Source: Pseudomonadota bacterium (GTDB taxonomy: Bacteria > Pseudomonadota > Gammaproteobacteria > Pseudomonadales > Halieaceae). Taken from it: a stretch of DNA of 38,354 nt. This document shows, in pieces, positions 1 to 8,882 of the stretch. The notes under the pieces were generated by a model, which saw nothing but the letters and a program-made list of their open reading frames with translations, was not told the DNA's origin and made no database searches. The position numbers and the translations under genes are program-made. Position 1 is the first letter of the stretch; every line of letters starts with the position of its first letter. The stretch lies in the NCBI GenBank assembly GCA_002862405.1, contig PKCZ01000093.1, positions 1 through 38,354 of the forward strand, given 5' to 3'.

Positions 1-105
1 GACCAAATTTGGATCCAACGCCTCCATTGGCGCGGTCAGCGCATACACTCGCGCCTCGAAATCATCGTCGCTTTGAGAGAAACGCCGCATCTCCAGAGTA
101 CTCAC
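1..105 (-). CDS. hisD: Histidinol dehydrogenase, N-terminal fragment (cut by window edge)
   Basis: Thirty-five codons are open from a GTG at 105 to the window edge. The translation begins MSTLEMRRFSQSDDDFEARV, which resembles the N-terminus of HisD (an RR-[LF]-S...D-DFE pattern). HisD performs the last two oxidations of histidine synthesis, histidinol to histidine, with NAD and zinc. The gene starts 11 bases after the hisG stop on the same strand, which is the usual hisG-hisD order in pseudomonads and relatives. The GTG is preferred because the in-frame ATG at 90 has no properly spaced ribosome binding site. The catalytic part lies outside the window, so identity rests on the N-terminus and on synteny. 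Confidence 0.8.
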   Translation of the reverse strand, partial: MSTLEMRRFSQSDDDFEARVYALTAPMEALDPNLV

Positions 106-116
106 GTTGCAATCAC

Positions 117-776
117 TCAAGAGTCCCGGCGGGATGCGACGGCAGTACCCAGTCGCTCTACGAGGGTGGAAATAATGTGATTGCGGGTGCGCATCGACGC
201 TTTGTTGACAATTAGGCGCGAGGAGATGTCGGCAATATGTTCAAGTGGCTGCATACCGTTGGCCTTGAGAGTGTTGCCGGTATCGACAATATCAACAATC
301 TCGTCAGCAAGATCCATAATCGGCGCAAGTTCCATTGCCCCATAAAGCTTGATGATATTGGGTTGGATGCCACGCGATGAGTAGTGAGCACGCGCAACAT
401 TCACAAATTTGGTCGCCACTCGGATTTTAGCGGCATGACCGGCTCTGGCCTGCCCCGTGCCCGCCGTCATTAGACGACAGCGGGCTATCTCAAGATCGAG
501 CACCTCATAAAGGCCCTCGTCACCTGACTCCATTAAGAGATCTTTACCAACTACACCCACATCAGCAGCACCGTGCCGGACATAGGTCGGGACATCAGAG
601 CCACGCAAAATGACGAGCGAAACACCGTCCATCGTTGTGGGGAAGATGAGTTTCCGACTCTCGTCCACCGACTCCAAAGGCGACACACCCGCCTCCGCAA
701 GCAGCGGTAACGTCTCGGAGAAAATGCGCCCTTTCGTCAACGCTATGGTGAGCTGTTCCCCTTTTGCGGGTTTCAT
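117..776 (-). CDS. hisG: ATP phosphoribosyltransferase, short form
   Basis: HisG condenses ATP and PRPP in the first step of histidine synthesis. The 219-residue length is that of the short form, which lacks the C-terminal regulatory domain and in known cases needs the HisRS-like partner HisZ for activity and feedback control; hisZ is not in this window. Visible family features are IALTKGR near residue 11, the [10 protein letters not shown] segment near 57, and the PRPP-binding loop DIVDTGNTL near 163. It starts 3 bases after the murA stop and runs into hisD, so it is probably the fourth gene of an mlaC-ibaG-murA-hisG-hisD operon. PRPP is supplied by prs, encoded further along this window. 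Confidence 0.96.
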   Translation of the reverse strand: MKPAKGEQLTIALTKGRIFSETLPLLAEAGVSPLESVDESRKLIFPTTMDGVSLVILRGSDVPTYVRHGAADVGVVGKDLLMESGDEGLYEVLDLEIARCRLMTAGTGQARAGHAAKIRVATKFVNVARAHYSSRGIQPNIIKLYGAMELAPIMDLADEIVDIVDTGNTLKANGMQPLEHIADISSRLIVNKASMRTRNHIISTLVERLGTAVASRRDS

Positions 777-779
777 GAC

Positions 780-2042
780 TTACCTCGACTTCCTGACAAT
801 GTCAGCACCAACAGCCTGAAGCTTTTCTTCAATGCGCTCGTAACCGCGATCAATATGGTAAATGCGATCAACATGAGTCTCGCCCTTTGCGGCGAGGCCA
901 GCGATAACGAGACTCGCTGACGCTCTCAGGTCAGAAGCCATTACGGGAGCACCATCGATACTGGACTTGCCGCGAATAATAACTGAATGCCCGTCTACCG
1001 TAATATCGGCACCCATGCGGCTCATCTCATGCGCTTGCATCAATCGGTTTTCGAATATGGTTTCGGTTATGCGACCCACACCCTTTGCCACCACATTCAG
1101 TGCGGTAAATTGCGCTTGCATGTCGGTCGGAAACCCAGGATACGGTGCAGTGATGAGGTCAACCGACGTGAGCTGACCCTTTGTCATATCAGCCGTAATG
1201 GTATTGCCTTCAACCGTGACGTCCACACCTGCATCCCGTAACTTTTCGAGCACAATACCGAGGTGCTCGGCATACGCATTCTCGACCATGATGCACCCGC
1301 GAGTCGCCGCAGCCGCTACCAGAAATGTCCCCGCCTCGATCCGATCTGGCATGACGCTGTAATGACTTGCCGCTAACTCCGACACGCCATTGATCACGAG
1401 TGTAGCTGTATCTTCGCCCTCAATCTCTGCCCCCATGCCTCTGAGGAACGCTACTAGATCAGTGATTTCTGGTTCACGAGCGGCATTGCGAAGCACGGTT
1501 CTGCCCTCTGCCAGGACCGCTGCCATGAGTAGGTTTTCGGTTCCACCCACCGTGACGGTATCAAAGGTAAAGTCACAGCCTTTAAGTCCGCTCACTGTAG
1601 TGGCAACGATATAGCCATCGCGGACATCGATACACGCACCCATGGCCTCGAATCCCTTCAAGTGTAGGTCCACAGGGCGACTCCCAATCGCACAACCCCC
1701 CGGAAAGGACACCTCCGCTTTACCGAAGCGCGCCAAGAGCGGACCCATTACAAGAATGGAGGCCCGCATAGTTTTCACAAGCTCGTAGGGTGCGCGCTGA
1801 TTGTTCAGTTGCGCTGCTGATACCTGTAGCGCCATGGACTCGCCGATCGCAACATCAGCACCAAGTGCGCCCAGCAACTCGACCATAGTCGTGATGTCAT
1901 TAAGGTGAGGCACATTCGATAGCGTGGACACTTTGTCCGTCAGCAGCGTAGCCGCCAATATCGGAAGCGCTGCATTCTTCGCCCCCGAAACAGGAATACG
2001 ACCCTTTAACGGCGTTCCGCCGAGGATTTGAAAGTAGTCCAA
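780..2042 (-). CDS. murA: UDP-N-acetylglucosamine 1-carboxyvinyltransferase
   Basis: MurA transfers enolpyruvate from PEP to UDP-GlcNAc, the first committed cytoplasmic step of peptidoglycan synthesis and the target of fosfomycin. The open frame reaches 2096, but that would overlap ibaG by 41 bases. A TTG at 2042, 14 bases after the ibaG stop, gives 420 residues (E. coli MurA has 419) and starts [14 protein letters not shown], matching the family N-terminus. With this numbering the substrate-binding lysine is K22 in SGAKNAAL and the catalytic cysteine is C117 in FPGGCAIGS, so the enzyme should be fosfomycin-sensitive in type (Cys, not Asp). The C-terminal [10 protein letters not shown] helix is present. 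The TTG start is inferred. Confidence 0.95.
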   Translation of the reverse strand: MDYFQILGGTPLKGRIPVSGAKNAALPILAATLLTDKVSTLSNVPHLNDITTMVELLGALGADVAIGESMALQVSAAQLNNQRAPYELVKTMRASILVMGPLLARFGKAEVSFPGGCAIGSRPVDLHLKGFEAMGACIDVRDGYIVATTVSGLKGCDFTFDTVTVGGTENLLMAAVLAEGRTVLRNAAREPEITDLVAFLRGMGAEIEGEDTATLVINGVSELAASHYSVMPDRIEAGTFLVAAAATRGCIMVENAYAEHLGIVLEKLRDAGVDVTVEGNTITADMTKGQLTSVDLITAPYPGFPTDMQAQFTALNVVAKGVGRITETIFENRLMQAHEMSRMGADITVDGHSVIIRGKSSIDGAPVMASDLRASASLVIAGLAAKGETHVDRIYHIDRGYERIEEKLQAVGADIVRKSR

Positions 2043-2055
2043 CGAAGTCTGCCTG

Positions 2056-2274
2056 CTAGGGTGTCTTCGTGTTGATATTGACCGCGTGCAAGGCACCGCT
2101 GCGAATAAATTCGCCTAGAGGCGCATAAACTCGCTGCTGCCGTGCGACTGGTCTCAGACCTTCGAATACATTACTTATCACCGTGACTTGACAGTGAGAT
2201 CCATCCAGATGCACATCAATAGTGGCGTCCGGAAATTCGCCTTCGAGTGCCTCTTTAATCATGGCTTCATTCAC
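2056..2274 (-). CDS. ibaG: BolA-family protein IbaG (YrbA)
   Basis: This is a small BolA-like protein of about 72 residues. It carries the core pattern [11 protein letters not shown]...[27 protein letters not shown]. BolA and IbaG bind monothiol glutaredoxins through a shared [2Fe-2S] cluster, and IbaG is linked to acid stress and envelope homeostasis. I take the GTG at 2274 as start because GGAGG lies 9 bases upstream; it overlaps the mlaC stop by 8 bases, which suggests translational coupling. The ATG at 2262 is the alternative. The protein ends at NINTKTP, so it lacks the short C-terminal tail of E. coli IbaG. Position directly before murA is the conserved arrangement. Confidence 0.9.
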   Translation of the reverse strand: MNEAMIKEALEGEFPDATIDVHLDGSHCQVTVISNVFEGLRPVARQQRVYAPLGEFIRSGALHAVNINTKTP

Positions 2275-2953
2275 TGTCCAAATCCTCCGGCAAGTTGGCC
2301 GAGATATCCCACTCGGCCACAACCTTAGCTACATCGCCATCAGCAGACTTCGCGGCTGCGGCGAATTGATTTTGATAAATCTGGCCCAAGTTAATGTCTG
2401 CTACTATAAGATTCCGAAGTCGCCAACTGCCGTCTCGGCTTCTACCCATCTGATATCTCACGGTATAGGTCCGGTCACCCGAGCCGTAGACTAATTGGGT
2501 AATCGACGCAGACCGCGCGTTAGGGTCGATCGTCTCATCATCGACGATTTCGAATTTCGACCCACTGAACGCCAGCAAGCCTTTTGCATAGGTGCGTATC
2601 AAACCCGACTTCATGACGTCGGTGAATGTCTGAAGTTGCTCTCGCAGCGCTTTGCGACCGGCATCATCGAGGGAGCGGTAGCGCGCATTAGAGGCGTAAT
2701 CACCCATTACACCCTTAGCAAAGCCTCGCCAATCAATCGTCTCATCCAGAACGGCACCAATCTCGTTGTAGAAGCGGTCTGGATCGGTATCGAAATACTC
2801 GGGCGCCTCACCCACGACGGCCATTATTTGAGAAGTGGTCGATTCAATGATTGGTGTCGGCCCCGCCGAATCATTTCCAATTGCAACCGTGGTGGCTATC
2901 AAACTGAGTAAGCCTGAGACGATGCTTATAACCATTACTTTGACAGATTTCAT
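2267..2953 (-). CDS. mlaC: MlaC/Ttg2D periplasmic phospholipid-binding protein
   Basis: This is a 228-residue protein with an N-terminal signal sequence (Lys-containing start, then a hydrophobic run to about residue 26). It has the MlaC/Ttg2D pattern: a helical N-terminal part with IDWRGFAKGVMGDYA near residue 75, REQLQTF...LIRTYAKGLL, and the beta-sheet half with TYTVRYQMGR and GSWRLRNLIVADINLGQIYQNQF. MlaC ferries phospholipids between the outer-membrane MlaA complex and the inner-membrane MlaFEDB ABC transporter. In E. coli and Pseudomonas it follows mlaF-mlaE-mlaD in one operon; here it is the first gene and diverges directly from yrbG, and mlaB is also absent. The transporter must be elsewhere or lost. 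Confidence 0.9.
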   Translation of the reverse strand: MKSVKVMVISIVSGLLSLIATTVAIGNDSAGPTPIIESTTSQIMAVVGEAPEYFDTDPDRFYNEIGAVLDETIDWRGFAKGVMGDYASNARYRSLDDAGRKALREQLQTFTDVMKSGLIRTYAKGLLAFSGSKFEIVDDETIDPNARSASITQLVYGSGDRTYTVRYQMGRSRDGSWRLRNLIVADINLGQIYQNQFAAAAKSADGDVAKVVAEWDISANLPEDLDSE

Positions 2954-3039
2954 GCGATTTTTTGCTCAAAACGTAAATTGTTGGGACGAGTCGCTCCGAT
3001 TTTACTGGTGCCGGAGTCTGCTCGACGCTCACATTGCCG

Positions 3040-3078
3040 TATGATACCCGATCGCTGATGCTCAGCGGGGTGTTTTTG
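3040..3078 (+). promoter_or_regulatory. yrbG leader: candidate -10 followed by terminator-like hairpin
   Basis: A -10-like TATGAT sits at 3040-3045 with no good -35 at 17 bases. Directly after it is a hairpin, CGCTGA (3053-3058), TGC loop, TCAGCG (3062-3067), extended by CCC/GGG across a GAT bulge, and then T5 at 3073-3077. The hairpin plus T run looks like an intrinsic terminator or attenuator ahead of the yrbG-kdsDC-lptCAB operon. If the -10 is right, transcription would start inside the hairpin, giving a 5'-terminal stem-loop instead. Confidence 0.35.
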
Positions 3079-3104
3079 AACCTGAAGGTCAAGACTCTTA
3101 TTAC

Positions 3105-4076
3105 ATGTTTGATTTTACATTCATTGCCCTGGGCCTTGCAGGCCTAGTTTGGAGCTCGGAAAAGTTCGTAGAGGGCGCGGCTGCGATTGCGAATCACGCC
3201 GGCATGTCACCTCTGCTAATTGGGATGACCATCGTCTCACTGGGCACATCAGCACCTGAAATCGTCGTATCCATCATGGCGTCACTGTCGGGATCAGGAG
3301 AACTAGCGGTCGGTAACGCGCTGGGATCGAATATCACCAACATAGGTTTGGTACTTGGTGTCACGCTACTGCTGCGAAGCATAGCCATTGATGCGAGCAC
3401 GACAAAACGCGAGCTTCCTCAAATGGTTATCGTCACGCTGCTTGCCGGTGCCTTGATGGTTGATGGTGTTCTCTCCATTATCGACGGTGCTCTCCTTCTC
3501 TTCGGTTTGGTGATTTTTTTAACACTGCTGGCTCGACGCGTAGCGACGTCTGACAGCAGTGTCGACAGCGACCCCGAGCTCACGCCTCTGAAAGCGTGGG
3601 GGGTATTCTTCGTTGGCTTGGTGCTGTTGGTTATCTCGTCAAGACTCCTCGTCGTTGGTGCCGTCAACATAGCGACAGCATTGGGCGTATCCGAGCTCAT
3701 TATCGGATTGACCATCGTCGCCATCGGTACAAGCCTTCCAGAACTCGCGGCATCGGTCATGAGCGCCTTTAAGGGGCACTCGGACATCGCTATCGGTGCC
3801 ATCGTGGGTAGCAATATCTTCAACTTACTGGTTGTACTCGCTGGTCCAGGGCTGTTCGGACCGCTGACGCTCAACGCTAATGTGATGAGTCGCGATTGGC
3901 CGGTGACGATACTGACAACCGGCACCTTAATGTTGTTGGCCTGGGTCGCCTACAGAAACGCCAAACACGACAAGGTAGGGAATGGTGAACTAGGGCGGGC
4001 CTCAGGTGTCTTATTGGTTAGTATATACACCGCTTACATCGGCTTACTTATCTTCTATCCGGACTTCGCATTGTGA
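3105..4076 (+). CDS. yrbG: CaCA-family Na+/Ca2+ antiporter YrbG
   Basis: This is a 323-residue inner-membrane protein of the calcium/cation antiporter superfamily. It has the two inverted alpha repeats: IGMTIVSLGTSAPEIVVS with GSNITNIGLVLG in the first half, and IGLTIVAIGTSLPELAASV with GSNIFNLLVVLAG in the second. The acidic residues in the TSxPE motifs, which bind the cation in this family, are present in both repeats. About ten membrane segments are expected. It is the first gene of the Kdo/Lpt operon, as in E. coli, although no direct role in LPS synthesis is established. Its TGA overlaps the kdsD GTG. The ribosome binding site is weak (GAAGGT lies about 14 bases upstream). Confidence 0.93.
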   Translation: MFDFTFIALGLAGLVWSSEKFVEGAAAIANHAGMSPLLIGMTIVSLGTSAPEIVVSIMASLSGSGELAVGNALGSNITNIGLVLGVTLLLRSIAIDASTTKRELPQMVIVTLLAGALMVDGVLSIIDGALLLFGLVIFLTLLARRVATSDSSVDSDPELTPLKAWGVFFVGLVLLVISSRLLVVGAVNIATALGVSELIIGLTIVAIGTSLPELAASVMSAFKGHSDIAIGAIVGSNIFNLLVVLAGPGLFGPLTLNANVMSRDWPVTILTTGTLMLLAWVAYRNAKHDKVGNGELGRASGVLLVSIYTAYIGLLIFYPDFAL

Positions 4077-5059
4077 CCTCAGACAGTAATTCGCCAAGAT
4101 CGGCTATTGAGTCGGCTAGACGCACTATCGCCATTGAGCGACAGGCAGTCGAGCAGCTAGAGCACCGAATCGACGACAGCTTTAGCAAAGCGGTAGATCT
4201 CCTCGCATCTGTCGATGGCAGAGTGATTGTCAGCGGAATGGGAAAGAGCGGGCATATTGGTAATAAAATTGCCGCCACGCTCGCCAGTACCGGTACGCCA
4301 GCGCAATTCGTGCATCCAGCGGAAGCTTATCATGGCGATATGGGAATGGTCACCCGGTCAGACGCTGCGCTACTGATGAGTAACAGCGGTACCACAAGCG
4401 AGATAACCGCCCTTCTACCACTATTAAAACGGCTCGGTATTCCGATTATTGCTATGACTGGGAATGCTAGCTCGACACTGGCGACTGCCGCCGATGTACA
4501 CCTTAATATAGGGGTGTCCGAGGAGGCCTGCCCCCTCGATCTCGCGCCGACAGCAAGCACAACCGCGAACCTTGTTATGGGTGATGCCTTAGCGATCGCG
4601 CTTCTGGAGCAGCGAGGATTTACGGCCGAGGACTTCGCATTTACTCACCCCGGTGGGGCTTTAGGTCGTCGACTTCTAACGCGCGTAAGCGATGTTCTGG
4701 TTACAGGTAATGATGTTCCTCGGGTAACAACGGGTACCTCATTGGCTGACGCACTCATGGAGATCTCCGCCAAGGGCCTCGGCATGTCGACCGTAATTGA
4801 CGGTAACGGGCATCTACTGGGCATCTTCACCGACGGCGACCTCCGCCGCGCACTCGAGCAGAACCATGACTTAAGCACCACTCAGGTGGGTAGCGTTATG
4901 TCCTCGGGCGCCAAGACCATCGACGCGAACGCGCTCGCTGCTGAAGCGGTGACGCGAATGGAAAATGACAGTATCAGTGCACTGATCGTGGTGGATGAGC
5001 ACAGCAAGGTCACTGGTGTCGTACAGTTATTGGCACTACTGAAGGCGGGTGTGGTATGA
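4073..5059 (+). CDS. kdsD: D-arabinose 5-phosphate isomerase
   Basis: KdsD converts D-ribulose 5-phosphate to D-arabinose 5-phosphate, the first step toward Kdo. The 328 residues contain an N-terminal SIS sugar-isomerase domain (SGMGKSGHIGNKIAATLAS near 54, SNSGTTSEI near 103) and two CBS repeats from about residue 205 to the end. The segment FTHPGGALGRRLL between them is typical of the family. It starts with GTG in a GTGA overlap with yrbG and ends in an ATGA overlap with kdsC, so the three are likely translated in step. Length and domain order match E. coli KdsD (328 residues). Confidence 0.96.
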   Translation: MTSDSNSPRSAIESARRTIAIERQAVEQLEHRIDDSFSKAVDLLASVDGRVIVSGMGKSGHIGNKIAATLASTGTPAQFVHPAEAYHGDMGMVTRSDAALLMSNSGTTSEITALLPLLKRLGIPIIAMTGNASSTLATAADVHLNIGVSEEACPLDLAPTASTTANLVMGDALAIALLEQRGFTAEDFAFTHPGGALGRRLLTRVSDVLVTGNDVPRVTTGTSLADALMEISAKGLGMSTVIDGNGHLLGIFTDGDLRRALEQNHDLSTTQVGSVMSSGAKTIDANALAAEAVTRMENDSISALIVVDEHSKVTGVVQLLALLKAGVV

Positions 5060-5538
5060 CCGAGTTCGCTGATATTCGCTTACTGGTCATGGACGTCGAT
5101 GGCATCATGACCGATGGAAAAATCACATATACCAGTGATGGACAGGAGCTTAAATCCTTCAACATCAAAGATGGCCTCGGGATAAAGCGCGCCCAAGCGT
5201 CGGGGATCGAGACCGCCATCATCACTGGCCGCACATCACCTATGGTTGAGCGACGCGCGCGGGAACTGGGTATTGCTCACCTTGTTCAGGGCAGAGAGGA
5301 CAAACTAGCCGCCCTTTCAGATCTTGTGGACCAGATGAATCTGTCGCTCGATCAGGTTGCCTACATAGGTGATGACTTGCCCGACCTGACGGCGATCGAG
5401 TCGGTGAGGTTAGGCGCGTGTCCCGCTGACGCCGCTACCGAGGTGAAATCCAAGGCTAACTGGGTATCGACCCGGGGTGGCGGCGATGGGTGCGTGCGTG
5501 AATTATGCGATCTACTGGTGAGTCACAAGTCGTCATGA
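5056..5538 (+). CDS. kdsC: 3-deoxy-D-manno-octulosonate 8-phosphate phosphatase
   Basis: KdsC is a small cap-less HAD phosphatase of 160 residues that removes phosphate from Kdo 8-phosphate. The nucleophile motif is DVDGIMTDG with D13 and D15, motif II lies in IITGRTS near 56, and the magnesium motif GDDLPDL is near 97. Loss of a separate cap domain is normal because the family is a tetramer whose subunits cap one another. It has ATGA overlaps with both kdsD and lptC, so isomerase, phosphatase and LPS-export genes are coupled. Confidence 0.95.
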   Translation: MTEFADIRLLVMDVDGIMTDGKITYTSDGQELKSFNIKDGLGIKRAQASGIETAIITGRTSPMVERRARELGIAHLVQGREDKLAALSDLVDQMNLSLDQVAYIGDDLPDLTAIESVRLGACPADAATEVKSKANWVSTRGGGDGCVRELCDLLVSHKSS

Positions 5539-6080
5539 AGTGGAGTATTGCGTTTGCCCTCATCGGCGTCGTGACCCTTCTGGCAGTTTTCGCTCGCGTT
5601 GACAGCGAATCCCCCACGAGAAGTGCGCCGCAGGCACTGGTTGAAGTCGAAATTGATCAATTGGTTCTCACACGTTATGACAACGAGGGCAATAAACTCG
5701 AACAAAGCAGCGCGGCACACGCGATCCGACTCGAAAACGAGTCGACGACTGATCTTTCAGAGTTAGAAGTCCGGCGCCGCGACCGCCAAGGGCAGGAATG
5801 GATACTAGCCTCCCCCAATGGCACTTCAGACGCGTCGAATGACACAGTCAAACTGGAAGGCGGTGTCGTGGTCTCGCGGGCCGATGGCGTTAGCCTTCTC
5901 ACCAAGACGGTGATGGTCGATATCGCCTCAGCTAGAGCTATCTCGACGGATAAAACACAATTGAACAGCGATCAAAGTTCGTCGGCATCAGACGGGCTCG
6001 TTATCGATCTTGAGCAAGGAACAGCGGAGCTACTGGGTCAAGTGCGATCGACATACCAGCGGAGCCAGCAGACGCCATGA
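5535..6080 (+). CDS. lptC: LPS export bitopic protein LptC
   Basis: LptC is the inner-membrane-anchored periplasmic part of the Lpt bridge; it receives LPS from LptB2FG and hands it to LptA. The start is the ATG at 5535, which overlaps the kdsC stop as ATGA. It gives 181 residues with one N-terminal membrane segment (about residues 4-20, IAFALIGVVTLLAVFA) and a periplasmic beta-jellyroll domain with alternating hydrophobic strands. An in-frame ATG 30 bases upstream would lie inside kdsC and is less likely. The sequence is divergent, as is usual for LptC, so identity leans on the lptC-lptA-lptB order. Confidence 0.88.
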   Translation: MKWSIAFALIGVVTLLAVFARVDSESPTRSAPQALVEVEIDQLVLTRYDNEGNKLEQSSAAHAIRLENESTTDLSELEVRRRDRQGQEWILASPNGTSDASNDTVKLEGGVVVSRADGVSLLTKTVMVDIASARAISTDKTQLNSDQSSSASDGLVIDLEQGTAELLGQVRSTYQRSQQTP

Positions 6081-6595
6081 CGTTAGAGATTCAGCGCATG
6101 ACCGCTCTCTTTCTCTGTCTCGGTCTGTTTGGGACAGGGGCCGTGCTTGCGGCAGATACCGATCAGCCAATCGAGATATCCGCGGATAGCGCCATGCGTG
6201 AGGAGCCCTCAGGTAAGACGACTTATCGCGGTGATGTCGTGCTAACCCAGGGCAGTCTAGAAATTCGCGCCGACAGCCTAGTCTTCAGTTTTGATAGCGA
6301 CAATTCGACCCTCATCACCGCAAAAGGCAACCCGGCGACACTTAAGCAGCAACCTGAAAATGCCGAGACACCCATCGACGCCAGCGCAGAGATGATTGAA
6401 TATCACGAGAAGAGTGAGCGCGTGCGTTTAGTAGGGAAGGCAAAAATCCTTCAGGATGGTGCGGTGATCGAGGGCAGCACGATCGAATATTTAGTCGGTA
6501 CGCAGCGCGTCATGGCCGCAGGCTCACCCGAAACAGGTGCACCTCAACGAGTCAAGGTGACCATCCCTCCAAACTCGTTACGCGACGGTAAATAA
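6077..6595 (+). CDS. lptA: LPS transport periplasmic protein LptA
   Basis: LptA is the periplasmic bridge that carries LPS between LptC and LptD. The 172-residue product has a Sec signal peptide ending near AVLA-A (about residue 26). The mature protein begins with the OstA-fold pattern PIEISADSA...[20 protein letters not shown] and continues with [18 protein letters not shown], both typical. It overlaps lptC as ATGA and is followed one base later by lptB. No sigma-E-type promoter could be confirmed by eye ahead of it. Confidence 0.93.
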   Translation: MTLEIQRMTALFLCLGLFGTGAVLAADTDQPIEISADSAMREEPSGKTTYRGDVVLTQGSLEIRADSLVFSFDSDNSTLITAKGNPATLKQQPENAETPIDASAEMIEYHEKSERVRLVGKAKILQDGAVIEGSTIEYLVGTQRVMAAGSPETGAPQRVKVTIPPNSLRDGK

Positions 6596-6596
6596 G

Positions 6597-7325
6597 ATGA
6601 CCGAGGTGCTTACCGCCACAGGTTTAGCAAAGGCGTACAAGGGCCGTCGTGTGGTGGATGGCATGTCGATGTCAGTGAATGCTGGCGAAATCGTTGGACT
6701 ACTTGGGCCGAACGGTGCAGGGAAAACAACCTGCTTCTACTTGATGGTTGGACTGGTAACAAGTGACGAGGGTGCCATCACCTTGTCGGGAGAAGACGTC
6801 ACCGACCTACCTATCCATTTACGCGCGCGGCTCGGATTGGGCTACCTCCCACAAGAGGCATCTATCTTCAGAAGGATGACGGTCGAAGACAACATCATGG
6901 CGATTTTAGAAACACGTGATGATTTGTCTCAGGAAGAGCAACAAACCCAATGTGACGGATTACTTCACGAATTTCACATCACACATATCAGGGACTCGCT
7001 TGGGCAAAGCTTGTCAGGTGGCGAGCGACGACGTGTTGAGATTGCACGTGCCCTAGCAACTGAGCCCCGCGTGATTTTACTCGATGAGCCGTTTGCCGGG
7101 GTTGATCCCATTTCCATATCGGATATCAAGGCGATCATTATGCACCTCAAAGAGCGAGGCATCGGTGTATTGATCACCGATCACAACGTCCGGGAAACTC
7201 TCGATATCTGCGAGCGCGCCTACATTGTGAGTGAGGGCAAGGTTATCGCTGACGGCGATGCCCAGAGCATTCTTGACAATGCCAAGGTTCGCAAAGTCTA
7301 TCTCGGTCAAGATTTCCGCCTCTAA
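6597..7325 (+). CDS. lptB: LPS export ABC transporter ATP-binding protein LptB
   Basis: LptB is the cytoplasmic ATPase that drives LPS extraction together with LptF and LptG (not in this window). The 242 residues show the Walker A loop GPNGAGKTT (37-45), Q-loop [13 protein letters not shown] typical of LptB, signature LSGGERRR near 139, Walker [14 protein letters not shown], and the switch histidine in TDHNVRET. The C-terminal [13 protein letters not shown] matches the family ending. It begins one base after the lptA stop. Confidence 0.97.
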   Translation: MTEVLTATGLAKAYKGRRVVDGMSMSVNAGEIVGLLGPNGAGKTTCFYLMVGLVTSDEGAITLSGEDVTDLPIHLRARLGLGYLPQEASIFRRMTVEDNIMAILETRDDLSQEEQQTQCDGLLHEFHITHIRDSLGQSLSGGERRRVEIARALATEPRVILLDEPFAGVDPISISDIKAIIMHLKERGIGVLITDHNVRETLDICERAYIVSEGKVIADGDAQSILDNAKVRKVYLGQDFRL

Positions 7326-7369
7326 CACCACTGCCGGAATTGGCACATGCAAAACCTTTGCCAACTCGA

Positions 7370-7399
7370 TTGCCTTCCCCAATTTGAAAGCGCTAAACT
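7370..7399 (+). promoter_or_regulatory. Candidate sigma-70 promoter for rpoN
   Basis: TTGCCT (7370-7375) and TAAACT (7394-7399) are separated by 18 bases, each matching consensus at four of six positions, about 30 bases before the rpoN ATG. This lies in the 103-base lptB-rpoN spacer, so rpoN-hpf could be expressed independently of the LPS genes. It is a visual match only. Confidence 0.35.
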
Positions 7400-7428
7400 G
7401 ATTCTCCAATAGCGGCTTTTAGAAATCT

Positions 7429-8856
7429 ATGAAGCAAGCGCTGCAGTTAAAGCTTGGCCAACAACTCACGCTGACGCCTCAGCTTCAGCAGGCTATTAAG
7501 CTCCTCCAACTCAGCACCCTAGATCTTCAGCAGACCATTTCAGAAACACTCGAGAGCAATCCACTTCTAGACGAAGAGGAGCTGATTGCCGAACCTTTCG
7601 ATGACGATGTACGCGAGAGCGTCGACTTCTCAGATAGCGTCAGCGACGCCATTCCAGGGACAGAACTTCAAGTTGATGCCGCATGGGAAGACGTCATGCC
7701 TTCTGCCGCACCCCCCTCTTCAGGGATGAGTGCAGGATCGGATGATCTGGCTTTTGCAGAGCGTGATTCATTACCTGAGACACTCCAATCGCACCTACTG
7801 TGGCAGCTGAATCTGACTCGCTTTTCCGAGACTGACCACGCCATTGCCCTAGCATTCATCGACGCTGTCGACAGTGAAGGCAGACTGACCCAGACCCCGG
7901 AACAAATCCATGCTGGATTGGCGCTTGATGATGTTGAAATGGATGAGGTCATGGCGGTCTTGCACCGGCTGCAACACTTTGAGCCCACCGGGGTCTTCGC
8001 CACAGACCTGAGAGAATGCTTATTGATTCAACTCCGACAGATGTCTGTCGACACACCACACCGTGATACAGCGGGCTTACTTGTAAGTCGACACATAGAG
8101 CAAATTCCGGTGGCTGATCCAAAAAATCTCGCGCGCCGGATGCGAACCACGCCCGAAGATATTCTGGGTGCCCTGACACTGATTCGAACGCTCAACCCAA
8201 CGCCCGGATCAACGGTTGCCACTGAGGCTACGGAGTACATCGTTCCTGATGTTTTTGTAAAACGCGCCGAAGGCAAGTGGCGCGTCGAGCTCAACCCCGA
8301 TATTGCACCCAAATTACGTATTAACGATCACTACGCGGATCTACTCAGTGCCGGCTCGTCGGCTGATAGAGACTATGCAAGAACCAGTATGCAAGAAGCG
8401 AAGTGGTTCATTAAGAGCCTGATGAGTCGCAACGAGACGCTACTCAAAGTGGCCTCGTCCATTGTCCAGCATCAACGTGCTTTTTTGGATCACGGCGAGG
8501 AGGCCATGCGCCCACTTATTCTGGCCGACATAGCGGGAGAGGTTGACCTTCACGAGTCCACGGTTTCCCGGGCAACGACACGGAAGTACATGCACACGCC
8601 ACGCGGCATCTACGAGTTGAAATATTTCTTCTCGAGTCACGTGGCCACCACTGAGGGGGGTGAGTGCTCATCAACAGCCATTAAGGCGCTAATCAAGCGC
8701 ATCGTGGCTGCGGAAAACCCTCAAAAACCCTGGAGCGACGCAAAACTCTGCACTCTGTTGGCAGACGAAGGCGTCGTAGTCGCTCGACGTACGGTGGCGA
8801 AGTACCGAGAGCAAATGAACATAGGACCATCTAACGAGAGAAAACGGTTTATTTAA
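7429..8856 (+). CDS. rpoN: RNA polymerase sigma-54 factor
   Basis: This is sigma-54, 475 residues, which directs RNA polymerase to -24/-12 promoters under AAA+ activators. The glutamine- and leucine-rich region I is clear at residues 1-50 (LKLGQQLTLTPQLQQAIKLL), followed by an acidic, variable region II, the core-binding domain from about residue 105, a helix-turn-helix near 360-385 (EVDLHESTVSRATTRKY), and the C-terminal RpoN box ARRTVAKYR. Placement between lptB and hpf is conserved across proteobacteria. No functional link with LPS export is implied by the neighbours alone. Confidence 0.97.
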   Translation: MKQALQLKLGQQLTLTPQLQQAIKLLQLSTLDLQQTISETLESNPLLDEEELIAEPFDDDVRESVDFSDSVSDAIPGTELQVDAAWEDVMPSAAPPSSGMSAGSDDLAFAERDSLPETLQSHLLWQLNLTRFSETDHAIALAFIDAVDSEGRLTQTPEQIHAGLALDDVEMDEVMAVLHRLQHFEPTGVFATDLRECLLIQLRQMSVDTPHRDTAGLLVSRHIEQIPVADPKNLARRMRTTPEDILGALTLIRTLNPTPGSTVATEATEYIVPDVFVKRAEGKWRVELNPDIAPKLRINDHYADLLSAGSSADRDYARTSMQEAKWFIKSLMSRNETLLKVASSIVQHQRAFLDHGEEAMRPLILADIAGEVDLHESTVSRATTRKYMHTPRGIYELKYFFSSHVATTEGGECSSTAIKALIKRIVAAENPQKPWSDAKLCTLLADEGVVVARRTVAKYREQMNIGPSNERKRFI

Positions 8857-8882
8857 TTATTGAAACGACAGGAGATTAGGCC

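Noticed and set aside
9-215. Small plus-strand open frame at the window start
   Set aside because: It is antisense to the hisD start and hisG end and resembles no known protein.
3419-3925. 168-codon minus-strand frame inside yrbG
   Set aside because: It is the antisense shadow of membrane-protein codons; yrbG on the other strand is conserved and complete.
7340-7364. TTGGCAC followed by TTGC before rpoN, suggesting an autoregulated sigma-54 promoter
   Set aside because: The GG and GC doublets are 16 bases apart instead of the required 10, so it cannot be a -24/-12 promoter. TTGGCA/TGCCAA is at most a weak inverted repeat.
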